Assembly: GCA_021298315.1 (NCBI GenBank)
Contig: JAJTFC010000019.1
Coordinates: 1 to 57,786 of the forward strand
Direction: 5' to 3'
DNA: 57,786 nt
Origin: Planctomycetaceae bacterium
GTDB taxonomy: Bacteria > Planctomycetota > Planctomycetia > Pirellulales > Pirellulaceae
The position numbers and the translations under genes are program-made. Positions 35,580 through 44,462 of this stretch are shown in pieces (the first letter of the stretch is position 1; each line of letters opens with the position of its first letter). The notes under the pieces were generated by a model. That model was not told where the DNA came from, ran no database searches, and saw nothing but the letters and a program-made list of their open reading frames with translations.

Positions 35580-38500
35580 TGCGAGGGAGACCGAACCGGA
35601 GCAAACTTCCAAAACCGCTCAGCATTTTGCTTGCGGTTCAATGTTTTTTGATGCAATCGATCGATGCGCTGTGCTTCGGCTCGATCATCCATCCCAGGAG
35701 GATATTGGCTCATTTTCGAGAAGGGCAAAGGTAGACTGCTTTGACCTTCGAGCGTGTTCATCGCGGCATCCTTATCCCAACCTACCGAATGCAGTACAAA
35801 GTCTCTGACCCAACCTTCTGGCAACGGATCTTGCGGGATTTGAAATCGGACGAGCAATTCATCTCCTGGACTCATGACAACCAGCGTGTCGTCGTCGAAT
35901 TCCAAGAGACTTTGGGCATTTCCGTAGCGAGTGAAGTTGCCTCTTAATGGAGGCCAAGCCGGATCGGTAGAAACTCTTTGGTAGTCGTACCAATGTGGCT
36001 CATGCCGAGCCCTTGGTAATTCACGGCTAAAACCTCGGTATTGCAACTGGGCCGATTCCATCGGCAGCCATTTCATTGCGAGTTTGCTGATCCATTTTGG
36101 ATCAGAAACCTCAGGAATATCGCTATTGTGTGTTGTCTTGATAGGGATCGATTGCCCATAGCCTAATCGGATTTGATCCCAGTAGATCTGGCTTGAATGT
36201 GCCAATCGGATGCGATGATCCTGCGTTTTGAAAACGCCATCCAGAGGGATGATGATCGTCTTGGGCTTGCCACCAGGAAAACCTGTGAAGGGTACTGTCT
36301 CCTGGAACTGACCATTTGCATCGACAGTCCACAGAGACAAGGGTTTGGGCAAGTCTAATTCATTGTTCTGATCGATATGGATGTTGAGCGAAGTGTCTGT
36401 CGGATAGATCCACCCAGTTAAGATCAACTGCGACGACTTGGTCGTATCGATTTTACCAAAGTCGACCTCCAGGAAACTCGGCTCTACCAATCCTTGTTTG
36501 TAATGCTTGTCAAACGGGATAGCGTAGATTCCATCGAGCAATTGAACCTCGTTGGACCAATCCGTACCTCGAGAATCTTTTACGCTCAAGGGCTCAATGC
36601 TCTCTTGGTATCCCCAGAGGCTCGGCTGAGCGATTGATCCAGGCCCGACCTTCTCATTCGAATACCACTGAATGTCGGCAGGGTGATCGACCGCAAGAAG
36701 TGCCACATGATCAAAATAAGCCGACTCCCAAAGCTCTTCGGTGATCCTCAATTCGTAGTGACCGTCTTTGGGTTTCATGAAAGCTCTAGGCAGGGATAGG
36801 TACTCCCATCGACGATCAGCAAGTACCTTGCCTTTGGCAATCTGCAATCCCAAGGGTGCATTCCAGAGCAAATCGGTCATCAACTCCCAGCGATTGCCGT
36901 CCCAACCGTATACGAAAGGGCATGAGCCAATGAGGACTTGCTTCTCTTCGAGCATCTGATTGGATCTCGGATCGATGACACCTTGAGTCAGTCCGTTGAC
37001 AAAGACCGTGCGTAGCGAATAAGCGTCCGAGTTGGAAAGGCCGAAATGAATCGAGTCGTCTTCGATGATTCGAGCTTGGTACCCAAAGGGCCCGAAGATT
37101 TCGAGCGTCGAACCCACAGCGTATTGGTTGTTGCGTCCACCGCCGTTGGGGTCGGAAATACCTTTGACGCGATAGGTCAAGTATCGATAATCGGGCCGGT
37201 TCTCGGAAATGTATATCTTGGGTTTCTCTCCTTCGATGCTGATGGCTTCGAGCCAACCATCCGAATCGATATCACCCAAGCTTACCGGTGGAATCGCGTC
37301 GGCAACGATATCCCTGTTGGAGAGTTTCACATTGAGAAAACTTCCATCCCCTTGGTTCAGGCACAGTTCCAATCCTCTGTTGGTGCTGGCCAAAACGTCA
37401 ATCTTCGAGTCGTTGTTCCAATCCCCCGTAGTGATCTTGGCCGGGTTGTCGCATAGGACGCCCGGTCGCTCAAGCCGTATCGAACCGGTCTTGTAATCTG
37501 TTCCTGTGAGGATGAACTTGGATTCCGATAGGCTTCCACCTAGAAGGATGTCCCAAGAATAATCATTGTTGAGTTCTGCAATCGCCAGCGATTCGGCTTG
37601 CTTGAAAACAGGATTGTTCTTTGGATCGTAAAGGTCGCGGAATCGAAATTGCCCGTGCTGGATGTTCTCCAGGATCCCTATGCCGTCATTAAGGCCGACG
37701 AGGATGTCCAAGTCGACATCGCGATCGATATCAGCGACTGCAAGACTCAAAGCGGTTCTGGTAGATTGTGGTAGCAAGCTGAATGCTCCGGCGTCTTGGA
37801 ATTCGCGGCTACCTAGGTTTTGCCTCAGCACAAGCTTGCCATTGGCGATGATCGCCAAATCCAAATCCCCATCGGATTCCCAATCGATCGGTGATACGGC
37901 TGTGACTTGTTTGAGATCCGAGAGTCCCAGAGATCCTTGCAGGATTGACCAAGCAGGCTTGCCGTCTTGCACCGGACCGATGGCTACCACTCGAATCCCT
38001 TGGCTTCCGTAGATCACCAGATCGCGAATCGTCTCGTGTCGAACGGATGCTTGCAACTGTTTGGTTGGATCCGTCGTTTGAACCTCGCGAGGTGCAGGAG
38101 TGCCGCGATGGGCATCAACCGAGAACAAATCCACAGGGATCGCACCGGCGATGGGGAAGGGGAGTTCCAGCGTAGCGATCTGGGTCCAATTGCCATTGAG
38201 ATCCGCTTGTCCTAGGATCAATTGAGAGTCGTTCCAAACCAGGACTTCGGGTTGGGTATCGACGTTCCAGTCAAAGAAACGCACCCCTTTGGATTGCGGC
38301 ACATCGAGCGTTACACTTCGAATCGGCCCGCTGGTGATCTTGGCCGACTTGGCTGTCTGATCCTTGAGGATCGCTTGAACATCGCTGAGATCCAAGAAGG
38401 CAAGTTCGTTGACATCGATGCTTCGTGCATCGACCAAACTTCCTTCGGTCGCTTTGGCCTCCCCAACCCAACCGATGATCGTCGAGAGGGCCGCTTCAAG

Positions 38501-39358
38501 ATCTTCCTTACCGGTCGCTTGTGCTTGACGTAGCTCGCTTAAATCTTTCGGTCGTCGCTCCATTTTCCACTTCCATTCGAAGGGTTCGAGCAGCGTCGCC
38601 AAGGGTTCGACGTAATCGAGGACCGAGGGATCTTTCAGTTGCACTAAACGTTGGATCAGCAGGCACAAAAGATAGATGTTCCTCGGGTTGGCTTGGTGAG
38701 CACTTTTGAGTGGGCCGACGGTTTTTTTCAATACTTCCGGATCTACCGCGCTCATCGCTTCGGCGGAGTTGTTGTACTGGGTTGCAAGGAACGCGTTGCC
38801 TGGAAATTTTTCGACATAGGATTGGAGCTTTTTGAGCAAGCTGGCTTGCTCTTCGTCGGCGATGATCGGATTGGCAGCCGCCAGGACTGCAATCCAGCGA
38901 CTATCCCTGAGCACGCTCAGTTGGTAGGCGATCGGATCGTCGGGTGCACTGCGCATGTACTGAGCGATCGCACTGGAGGATTGTTCGAAGAGTCCAGGAA
39001 GTTTCGATCGCAATTTCTCTACGTCGTTGGATGGGTCTTGAGCCAAGTCGATGTTGTATTTGACGTTCGCAAGCGTTGCGATCGCTCGATTCTTAAGAAC
39101 CCCGACACTGCGATCTTTCCCTTGAAGTTGATCGTAGATCTCTATGGCTTGTTCGTACTGAATGTTCTCAAGCAGTGCTGCAGCCTTGACGAGTTTCTCG
39201 AACTTTGCGTCTTGGCCTTTTGCCCCAAATACGTTGGGCAGACCGTTTTCGTTTCTAACAAACAGCCATGAATAAGCGAAAAAAACAATAGCGATGGCCA
39301 GTAGCCACAGCAGCGTAGGGATCAACCAAAAAGACCTTGAGGATCGCTTATTGGACAT
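35576..39358 (-). CDS. Giant FG-GAP/ASPIC repeat protein
   Basis: 1,260 residues with one N-terminal membrane anchor (FWLIPTLLWLLAIAIVFFAY). Residues 50-330 are helical and TPR-like. Residues 400-740 carry FG-GAP/VCBS beta-propeller repeats with Ca-binding-like loops (VADIDRDVDLDILVG, GDWNNDSKIDVLAS, LGDIDSDGWLEAIS). An ASPIC/UnbV-like segment (about 770-850) has AVGSTLEIFGPFGYQARII and SIHFGLSNSD. The last 400 residues are a large beta-rich periplasmic domain. Probably a surface or periplasmic binding or adhesion protein of a planctomycete/acidobacterial type; ligand unknown. Why it precedes a haem-synthesis enzyme is unclear. Confidence 0.85.
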   Translation of the reverse strand: MSNKRSSRSFWLIPTLLWLLAIAIVFFAYSWLFVRNENGLPNVFGAKGQDAKFEKLVKAAALLENIQYEQAIEIYDQLQGKDRSVGVLKNRAIATLANVKYNIDLAQDPSNDVEKLRSKLPGLFEQSSSAIAQYMRSAPDDPIAYQLSVLRDSRWIAVLAAANPIIADEEQASLLKKLQSYVEKFPGNAFLATQYNNSAEAMSAVDPEVLKKTVGPLKSAHQANPRNIYLLCLLIQRLVQLKDPSVLDYVEPLATLLEPFEWKWKMERRPKDLSELRQAQATGKEDLEAALSTIIGWVGEAKATEGSLVDARSIDVNELAFLDLSDVQAILKDQTAKSAKITSGPIRSVTLDVPQSKGVRFFDWNVDTQPEVLVWNDSQLILGQADLNGNWTQIATLELPFPIAGAIPVDLFSVDAHRGTPAPREVQTTDPTKQLQASVRHETIRDLVIYGSQGIRVVAIGPVQDGKPAWSILQGSLGLSDLKQVTAVSPIDWESDGDLDLAIIANGKLVLRQNLGSREFQDAGAFSLLPQSTRTALSLAVADIDRDVDLDILVGLNDGIGILENIQHGQFRFRDLYDPKNNPVFKQAESLAIAELNNDYSWDILLGGSLSESKFILTGTDYKTGSIRLERPGVLCDNPAKITTGDWNNDSKIDVLASTNRGLELCLNQGDGSFLNVKLSNRDIVADAIPPVSLGDIDSDGWLEAISIEGEKPKIYISENRPDYRYLTYRVKGISDPNGGGRNNQYAVGSTLEIFGPFGYQARIIEDDSIHFGLSNSDAYSLRTVFVNGLTQGVIDPRSNQMLEEKQVLIGSCPFVYGWDGNRWELMTDLLWNAPLGLQIAKGKVLADRRWEYLSLPRAFMKPKDGHYELRITEELWESAYFDHVALLAVDHPADIQWYSNEKVGPGSIAQPSLWGYQESIEPLSVKDSRGTDWSNEVQLLDGIYAIPFDKHYKQGLVEPSFLEVDFGKIDTTKSSQLILTGWIYPTDTSLNIHIDQNNELDLPKPLSLWTVDANGQFQETVPFTGFPGGKPKTIIIPLDGVFKTQDHRIRLAHSSQIYWDQIRLGYGQSIPIKTTHNSDIPEVSDPKWISKLAMKWLPMESAQLQYRGFSRELPRARHEPHWYDYQRVSTDPAWPPLRGNFTRYGNAQSLLEFDDDTLVVMSPGDELLVRFQIPQDPLPEGWVRDFVLHSVGWDKDAAMNTLEGQSSLPLPFSKMSQYPPGMDDRAEAQRIDRLHQKTLNRKQNAERFWKFAPVRSPSQ

Positions 39359-39379
39359 AGTGCCTATTCGAAGGGACCT

Positions 39380-39512
39380 ATTGGGATGTCGTTGACAAAC
39401 GGGCCAAATACTGGGGGTCCAGCTTCCTTGAAAAGGTGATCGCCTTTTATCGATTCAAGCGTTTTCGAGTACGAGAAGCTTTTACCCACTTGAATACCTG
39501 AAGATCAAAAAG
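39380..39512. repeat. Dispersed GAGTAC-containing intergenic element, copy 1
   Basis: Related along its length to 53699-53868 in the same orientation. Shared blocks include ATTGGGATGT, GGGGTCC, TTCCTT..AAAAGG, TCGATTCA, GCGTTTTCGAGTACGAG and ATACCTGAAGA. This copy has only one GAGTAC unit. It lies in the gap between the FG-GAP gene and the two-TM gene. No coding potential is seen. Confidence 0.8.
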
Positions 39513-39516
39513 GGTT

Positions 39517-40197
39517 CTATATCGTATCTGGAGACGAATGGATCAATTGAACCGGTTCGTTGATCGTTTTGACTTCGGGCAACGCATAATGCAACTCCCT
39601 TTCGGTCTGCTCATTGACAGCACCGAAGACCGCTAAGTATTCGAGCTGATCCAATTGGGCAAGGTCCGACCATATTTCATGGTCGACCGTACAGCCTTGA
39701 AAATCAATGATCACAAGGTTTGGGAAACCCAGCAGTTGCTCGACGATGTCGTAGTCGACATACGCGTTGCGGACGACTGCAGCAACGACTCGATTTCTCC
39801 TAGAGGAATTGATCTTATCGATCCAGGGATATGCCTCATCGGCGAATTGCTCGGCCCCTGGAGTTTGCCCGGGGGTCGTTTGGGGTTCAAGGAACACAAA
39901 GCTCGAAAAATGACTAGGTGATATCTGGTAGATCGAATCCCCCTTGGAGGTCTTCTGTTCGATCGGTTTGACCCGAACACCGATCTTTTCTCTTCGCCGC
40001 TCTGAGATCTTCGAGAAGATCACTCCAAGGTAAGCCACTAACATGATCGCTAGTGAAAACGTGTGGAGCCCCTGGAAGGCCTGGTCGTTGTAAGCCGTCA
40101 AACCCGATGTCACCAACGAGAACAACGACGAGAAGATCGCAAAGAGAACGAGATTGCGACCTGCGGCGGTTTTCGGGAGGATGGATTTCCTGGGCAT
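39517..40197 (-). CDS. Hypothetical two-TM protein beside the site-2 protease
   Basis: 226 residues. Two adjacent membrane helices at the N-terminus (NLVLFAIFSSLFSLVTSGLT and HTFSLAIMLVAYLGVIFS), then a basic stretch (KISERRREKIGVRVKP) and a soluble domain of about 150 residues. The domain ends with a short leucine-rich-like pattern (LGFPNLVIIDFQGCTVDHEI, LDQLEYLAVFGAVNEQTE). No family name recognised. Twenty-eight bases downstream of the site-2 protease, probably the same transcript. Confidence 0.7.
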   Translation of the reverse strand: MPRKSILPKTAAGRNLVLFAIFSSLFSLVTSGLTAYNDQAFQGLHTFSLAIMLVAYLGVIFSKISERRREKIGVRVKPIEQKTSKGDSIYQISPSHFSSFVFLEPQTTPGQTPGAEQFADEAYPWIDKINSSRRNRVVAAVVRNAYVDYDIVEQLLGFPNLVIIDFQGCTVDHEIWSDLAQLDQLEYLAVFGAVNEQTERELHYALPEVKTINEPVQLIHSSPDTI

Positions 40198-40225
40198 TCT
40201 ATTTTCTGGACGTTCTGCGGTTCTT

Positions 40226-41356
40226 TCAACCCACCATCGTCACTGGTCGCAAGGGAATGCAAAGCAATGGCAGCGTTAAGGTTACCCAACCGAGAACCTG
40301 TCGGAAAGCCCCCAAACTGACATGGTCATTGCGACTCGGTGGGTGCTTGATCCCCATTAAGCTGACCAAAATCAACATCAAAACAAACAAACCCTGGCCA
40401 AAGACCAAAACCCCAAAAACCACATAAGCAATGCAGGCAAAATAAGCGACTTTCGAGAAAACATGCGATGCGGTTCCAAGTAATCCGAAAATCACATGAC
40501 CTCCATCGAGTTGACTGATCGGAATCATGTTCACTCCGGTGATCAGCAGGCCGACCCAAGCTGCCATCAACAACGGGTTCATATCGATATTCTGAATCCC
40601 TGAAACCGAAGCTTGACTCAAGCCCATCCATTCAAACGGCGGTTTTGGTGGAGGAGTGAGCGTCACGGCCGAATTTTCTTGCAACAGACTCTGCAAGCCT
40701 TGGATGATCAGCGGTTGACCAAAGGTATACGAGGCAAATCCACCTGAACGCATTGGTAGGTCGATTAAAAGTCCCGCACAAGCTACAGGGATCGCAATGA
40801 AGAGTCCCGCAAGGGGGCCCGCGATGCCGATATCGAAAATCTGCTTGCGATCGGCTTGCCTTCCATCCATCAAAATCACAGCGCCACAAGTTCCTATGGG
40901 GCTGATCGGAAATGGAATAAACAGAGGTGGGGTCGAGCGGATTCCATAAAGCCGCGTTGCGATGTAATGACCTAACTCGTGAGCTCCAAGGATGGCTGTC
41001 AGAGCCAGCGAAAATATCAATCCTGGGAACCAATTCGAAAGAATGCTTCGCCTGACATCGAAAAGCGATCCGTCGAAGACCGCTGCCTCGATGGCTTCGA
41101 CCGGTGACCACATGGTTAGTCCGGCCCATGTCATCGAGAGAATCGAAGCGATAAGCAACAGGATCGGAAGTTTCCAACGCCTCATCCAAGTCGGCTCAGG
41201 GGTCGAGGGTCTTCGAGTCGGCTCAAGAGGTCCGATCGTCTCGGGCTCTAACGAAGAATGAATCCGGAACTGCTCGAGTGCTTGGTAAGCCCCTTCGGGC
41301 AGTTGGATCGAGTCGCGCTGAAGGCCCTGGCTAGTGCTCGAAGATTCTCTGGTCAT
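40226..41356 (-). CDS. Site-2 protease family intramembrane metalloprotease (M50)
   Basis: 376 residues with six or more membrane helices. The zinc motif HELGH is at residues 126-130 in the first core helix. The partner motif is QLDGGH in VNMIPISQLDGGHVIFG. Loops contain IPFPISPIGTCGAVILMDGR and the conserved GIAGPLAGL. The 60-residue cytosolic head is Pro/Glu rich. No PDZ domain was seen, unlike RseP. Such enzymes cut anti-sigma factors or signal remnants in the membrane. It starts ten bases after the sigma-like gene and precedes the two-TM gene. Confidence 0.9.
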   Translation of the reverse strand: MTRESSSTSQGLQRDSIQLPEGAYQALEQFRIHSSLEPETIGPLEPTRRPSTPEPTWMRRWKLPILLLIASILSMTWAGLTMWSPVEAIEAAVFDGSLFDVRRSILSNWFPGLIFSLALTAILGAHELGHYIATRLYGIRSTPPLFIPFPISPIGTCGAVILMDGRQADRKQIFDIGIAGPLAGLFIAIPVACAGLLIDLPMRSGGFASYTFGQPLIIQGLQSLLQENSAVTLTPPPKPPFEWMGLSQASVSGIQNIDMNPLLMAAWVGLLITGVNMIPISQLDGGHVIFGLLGTASHVFSKVAYFACIAYVVFGVLVFGQGLFVLMLILVSLMGIKHPPSRNDHVSLGAFRQVLGWVTLTLPLLCIPLRPVTMVG

Positions 41357-41366
41357 AGTCGATTTT

Positions 41367-41702
41367 CTAGTTTGTTGGTGATTTGCTAATTCGACTTAGT
41401 ACCGATCGCCTTGCGACAACCGCCAGATAGGTCGCCAGAGAACTATCGCCACGAAACGCTCGCATCATTGCAAAACCATTCTCGCGTAGCTCTTGGAAGA
41501 ACTCTAGAGTCAAACGTTCCTTCAATTGGCCATCGCTAGACTCCGCGCGACTCTTGTCGGATGAACTCCGGGCAAAACTCAGGGTCTCGTCAACTACATC
41601 CATCACCAATCCAGCGAATCGGTCACAGAAACTTTTCCAAGCTTGCGGGTCGCCCTCGATGCAGTCCTTGATGAGCCCGCGATCCAAATCGGATAAAGCC
41701 AC
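41367..41702 (-). CDS. Sigma-70-family region-2-only protein
   Basis: 111 residues. The first two thirds match sigma region 2 of ECF factors: LIKDCIEGDPQAWKSFCDRF (2.1-like), LTLEFFQELRENGF (2.2-like, without the usual EDLVQE acidic run) and MRAFRGDSSLATYLAVVARR (2.3-2.4). The sequence then stops (ISKSPTN) with no region 4 here or in nearby frames. A Ser/Lys/Glu insertion sits between 2.1 and 2.2. Region 2 binds core polymerase and the -10 box, so a region-2-only protein might compete with or co-act with other sigmas. The site-2 protease starts ten bases later. Confidence 0.75.
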   Translation of the reverse strand: MALSDLDRGLIKDCIEGDPQAWKSFCDRFAGLVMDVVDETLSFARSSSDKSRAESSDGQLKERLTLEFFQELRENGFAMMRAFRGDSSLATYLAVVARRSVLSRISKSPTN

Positions 41703-41857
41703 ACAAAGCTCCGAGTCAAACAGAAAAAGCTAAAATGGGTAAAGAGGCTCAAGGGGCAGCGGTGAGATCTCAGAAATCTGCCCGGTTCCGACCCAATCGA
41801 CCACGAATCACTCAATTTTAGACCAGAAATGGCCGACAGCAAGCTACTTAAGGTTGC

Positions 41858-41886
41858 TTGACAGCCACAAGCCGCCTGCCTAGGAT
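41858..41886 (+). promoter_or_regulatory. Sigma-70-type promoter of the ferredoxin gene
   Basis: TTGACA (41858-41863), 17-bp spacer, TAGGAT (41881-41886): perfect -35, one mismatch in -10, ideal spacing. Expected start near 41893, a leader of about 79 nt before the ferredoxin ATG at 41972. Confidence 0.7.
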
Positions 41887-41971
41887 GCCAAAGTCGTTGG
41901 GGGTAGGGAATTCCCCGCCGTTTAACCTAAGTTTTTAAGTCGATTTTTTAGTTGGAAAGGTTCTTGGAACC

Positions 41972-42250
41972 ATGGCTCACGTTGTGACTAAGCCTTGTGT
42001 TGGTTGCCGATATACCGACTGCGTGGTCGTCTGCCCGGTCGAATGCTTTTATGAAGGGGAAAAGATGCTCTACATCCATCCCGATGAGTGCATCGATTGC
42101 GAGGCCTGCGTCGCCGAATGTCCCGTCGAAGCCATCTTCCACGAAGACAACGTACCGGCCGAATGGAAGGACTACATCGAACTCAACGCCAAGGAATCGC
42201 TGACGTCCAAGGTTATCACGGAAAAGAAAACACCGTTAGCCGACTCCTAA
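41972..42250 (+). CDS. fdxA: 7Fe-type ferredoxin ([3Fe-4S][4Fe-4S])
   Basis: 92 residues. Small cytosolic electron carrier. [20 protein letters not shown] and [17 protein letters not shown] follow the Azotobacter FdI/FdxA pattern. CxxC followed by C-x3-CP serves one cluster and CxxCxxCxxxCP the other, with the same following [16 protein letters not shown] and ITEKKTPL as FdI. It is shorter than FdI by about 15 residues at the C-terminus. Driven by the promoter at 41858; the last 15 bp overlap the end of rsmD on the other strand. Confidence 0.93.
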   Translation: MAHVVTKPCVGCRYTDCVVVCPVECFYEGEKMLYIHPDECIDCEACVAECPVEAIFHEDNVPAEWKDYIELNAKESLTSKVITEKKTPLADS

Positions 42251-42853
42251 GGTGACTTCTCCAATAGCCATCTGAGCAGGTGCATAGGTGCGTACCTGCC
42301 ATGGAATAAGGCTCGGCAACCACCCAAGGTCGGTGCGATGCTCGAGCTCGACGGCAAAAAGGCTTCCCGCAGGGGCGTGTCTGACCCATGCCTCGAGCAT
42401 CTCGCGAAGCTCCGGCCCTTGCGTTTCCCACATCGCATAGGGTGGGCAACAAAAAACCACCCAAGGCTCAGGGGTCAATTCGAAGCTCTCAAGGCCCTGA
42501 GTCAATTGCTCTGTCCAACGCAGCACATCCTTGTCGAGCACGGTTATCTGCTCGGAAATCCCCAGATCCAAAGCGATTTTCTCGATAATTCTTGCCCCCG
42601 GCTTGAGAATCTCCCATACCCAAGCGTGGCTTGCACCCCGTGAGATCGCTTCGAAAGCCAAAACCCCGGATCCGCCAAAAAGGTCGAACGCCCAGCGGTT
42701 TTCAAGCGTACCACCCAGGAGATTCATCAACGCCTCACGGGTGCGATCCTTCATGGGCCTTGTTCGAGGGTCGCACGCAAACTGGAACTTGCGAGATCGC
42801 AAATCTCCAGCGATGATTCTCAGTGTGATCGTTTCGAGTCCAGTTTTCTTCAT
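42236..42853 (-). CDS. rsmD: RsmD-family rRNA (guanine-N2) methyltransferase, motif IV altered
   Basis: 205 residues. RsmD methylates G966 of 16S rRNA. Marks: [33 protein letters not shown], the SAM site [19 protein letters not shown], and V(W)E at the acidic end of strand 2. The catalytic motif IV, normally (D/N)PPY, is CCPPY here ([12 protein letters not shown]), lacking the Asp/Asn. It may be less active, or its substrate may have shifted. Overlaps fdxA tail-to-tail by 15 bp and lies only 24 bp from the divergent cyclophilin gene. Confidence 0.88.
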   Translation of the reverse strand: MKKTGLETITLRIIAGDLRSRKFQFACDPRTRPMKDRTREALMNLLGGTLENRWAFDLFGGSGVLAFEAISRGASHAWVWEILKPGARIIEKIALDLGISEQITVLDKDVLRWTEQLTQGLESFELTPEPWVVFCCPPYAMWETQGPELREMLEAWVRHAPAGSLFAVELEHRTDLGWLPSLIPWQVRTYAPAQMAIGEVTLGVG

Positions 42854-42877
42854 GCAATCTCTAGTATTCTTATCCTC

Positions 42878-44251
42878 ATGAGCAGATTCCCGAGCCTTAT
42901 CGCAAAGTCAGTCCTCGGTGCACTCTGCTTTGCCTCCTGCAACCCAGTGTGGTCGCAATTATCCCCCTCGTCCAGCCCTGAAAAATTGCCAGGTGGAAGC
43001 GTCCTTTCCGGGCAAAGTCCCTTAGCCCCTGCCAAGGGTGCAGGGGTTCCTTCGGCCAGTAAGCTTACGCCTGAGGAGCGTCAAGCCAGATTGCGAGCCA
43101 AGCAGGAAGCCAAAGACAAGGCCGAAGAGCTGCGGATGACCACCTACGGGATGATCTCCCCTGAGGATCAAGCACCCTTGGCCGTCGCGTTCAAAAAAGC
43201 CTCCGATAACCTTGTCGAGGCGATAGCCAACTACTCCGAGGCCCATGCCAGAATCCAACACAGACTCAAAGAAGCTCTCCCCGAGGGCTCTCGAGAGAAA
43301 TGGCTCGAACGACTCCGTGAATCGAACGAGTCGCTCAAGGCCTACCGACAAGCAGCAGCGACTTTATATGCCAGCGATCCTGAAAAATACACCGGGGTCG
43401 GAGCCCTGCTTCGCGAAATGCTCATCAGCGACGGAAAAAGTGATCGGCTGGACCATTGGCTCGATCCTGCGAAAATTCTTGTACAAGCAAAATCGTTGGC
43501 CGATGAAGAAGTCCTTCTCAATGCCGGTTATGTAGGTCTGATCGAAGGGGACTTTGATTTCGTTAAACAAACTTGGGGAGCCCTCGAGGCAAGCGGGAAG
43601 TTAGGACCGCAGGAAGCAACAATTCTCGGTGGAATCGATGAAATTAAAGAGTCTTGGGTAAAAGAACTCGCACGTCGAGAGGAAGACAAGTCTAAAAATA
43701 ACCCGCAGGTTCGTATCCAGACAACCAAAGGGGATATCATCGTCGAGCTTTTCGAAGACGATGCTCCCGAGTCGGTCAAAAATTTCATTTATCTCGTCGA
43801 GCAAGGTTACTACACTCGCAAACCTTTTTTCTTCGTGAAGGAACACCTGTTGGCACAGACCGGATGCGAAAAAGGAGATGGCAAAGGGAACGCAGGATTC
43901 GGTGTTCAAGCCGAAGCGAATCTCCCGACACGGCGTAGTCACTTTCGCGGTTCACTGGCGATGCCCGTGGGAGTCAATAACGATCCGGCTCTCGGGAACG
44001 TGAGCTTCGCAGGCAGTCAGTTTTACTTCGCCTATCTGCCACTTCCGCCCGTCGATGACCGAAACGCGGTTTTTGGACGGATCATCTCGGGGATCGAAGT
44101 CATCGGTCTGTTCAAACCAGTCGACTTGACCGACGAAGAAGCTCGGAAAGACCAGAATCTTCGCCCCGACACGGTTATCAGAGCACAAGTCGTTCGAAAA
44201 CGGGATCACGAGTACAAGCCAACGCCGGTCGTCGGACGCTTGCCGCGTTGA
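42878..44251 (+). CDS. Secreted cyclophilin-type peptidylprolyl isomerase with coiled-coil head
   Basis: 457 residues. Signal peptide (AKSVLGALCFASCNPVWS). Residues 60-260 are helical and charged (EERQARLRAKQEAKDKAEEL). The cyclophilin domain (about 275-450) has VRIQTTKGDIIVELFEDDAP, VKNFIYLVEQGYYTRKPFFF, GSLAMPVGVNNDPALGNVSF, AGSQFYFAYLPLPPVDDRN and VFGRIISGIEVI. The normal catalytic Arg-Phe region (FHR) is replaced by FFFVKE, so isomerase activity is uncertain. Probably periplasmic or membrane-associated folding. Confidence 0.9.
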   Translation: MSRFPSLIAKSVLGALCFASCNPVWSQLSPSSSPEKLPGGSVLSGQSPLAPAKGAGVPSASKLTPEERQARLRAKQEAKDKAEELRMTTYGMISPEDQAPLAVAFKKASDNLVEAIANYSEAHARIQHRLKEALPEGSREKWLERLRESNESLKAYRQAAATLYASDPEKYTGVGALLREMLISDGKSDRLDHWLDPAKILVQAKSLADEEVLLNAGYVGLIEGDFDFVKQTWGALEASGKLGPQEATILGGIDEIKESWVKELARREEDKSKNNPQVRIQTTKGDIIVELFEDDAPESVKNFIYLVEQGYYTRKPFFFVKEHLLAQTGCEKGDGKGNAGFGVQAEANLPTRRSHFRGSLAMPVGVNNDPALGNVSFAGSQFYFAYLPLPPVDDRNAVFGRIISGIEVIGLFKPVDLTDEEARKDQNLRPDTVIRAQVVRKRDHEYKPTPVVGRLPR

Positions 44252-44270
44252 GTTCGGAACCCTGGGCTCG

Positions 44271-44296
44271 AAACCCTTGACCCCTCTGGGTTTTTC
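44271..44296 (+). terminator. Possible terminator after the cyclophilin gene
   Basis: AAACCC (44271-44276) and GGGTTT (44288-44293) form a six-base stem with an 11-base loop, followed by TT. Weak, but correctly placed 20 bp after the stop and before the tRNA. Confidence 0.35.
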
Positions 44297-44305
44297 CTAT
44301 ATTCT
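44277..44305 (+). promoter_or_regulatory. Candidate tRNA-Leu promoter
   Basis: TTGACC (44277-44282), 17-bp spacer, TATTCT (44300-44305). Start expected near 44312, 21 nt before the tRNA. A TATATT overlaps the -10 position. The -35 lies in the loop of the possible terminator. Confidence 0.5.
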
Positions 44306-44332
44306 CGCACTTTAGTAGGAATAGCAATTGTT

Positions 44333-44422
44333 GCGGATGTGGCGGAATTGGCAGACGCGCTAGACTCAGGATCTAGTGGCCTAATACATATGGCCGTGGA
44401 GGTTCGACCCCTCTCATCCGCA
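44333..44422 (+). tRNA. tRNA-Leu (anticodon CAG)
   Basis: Acceptor arms GCGGATG (44333-44339) and CATCCGC (44415-44421) pair perfectly, with discriminator A. Anticodon stem CTAGA/TCTAG (44360-44364, 44372-44376) encloses CAG at 44367-44369, reading CUG. A long variable arm is expected for Leu, and the T-loop is GGTTCGACCC. CCA is not encoded. It lies 41 bp before the CrtI-like gene. Confidence 0.96.
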
Positions 44423-44462
44423 TTCCTAAATCAACTTTCCCGTCGGCTAACCGTTCTTTGAA

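Noticed and set aside
39517..40197. Calling the two-TM protein an anti-sigma factor
   Set aside because: It has no zinc-binding or RskA-like anti-sigma domain that I can see; its place near the sigma-like gene is the only hint.
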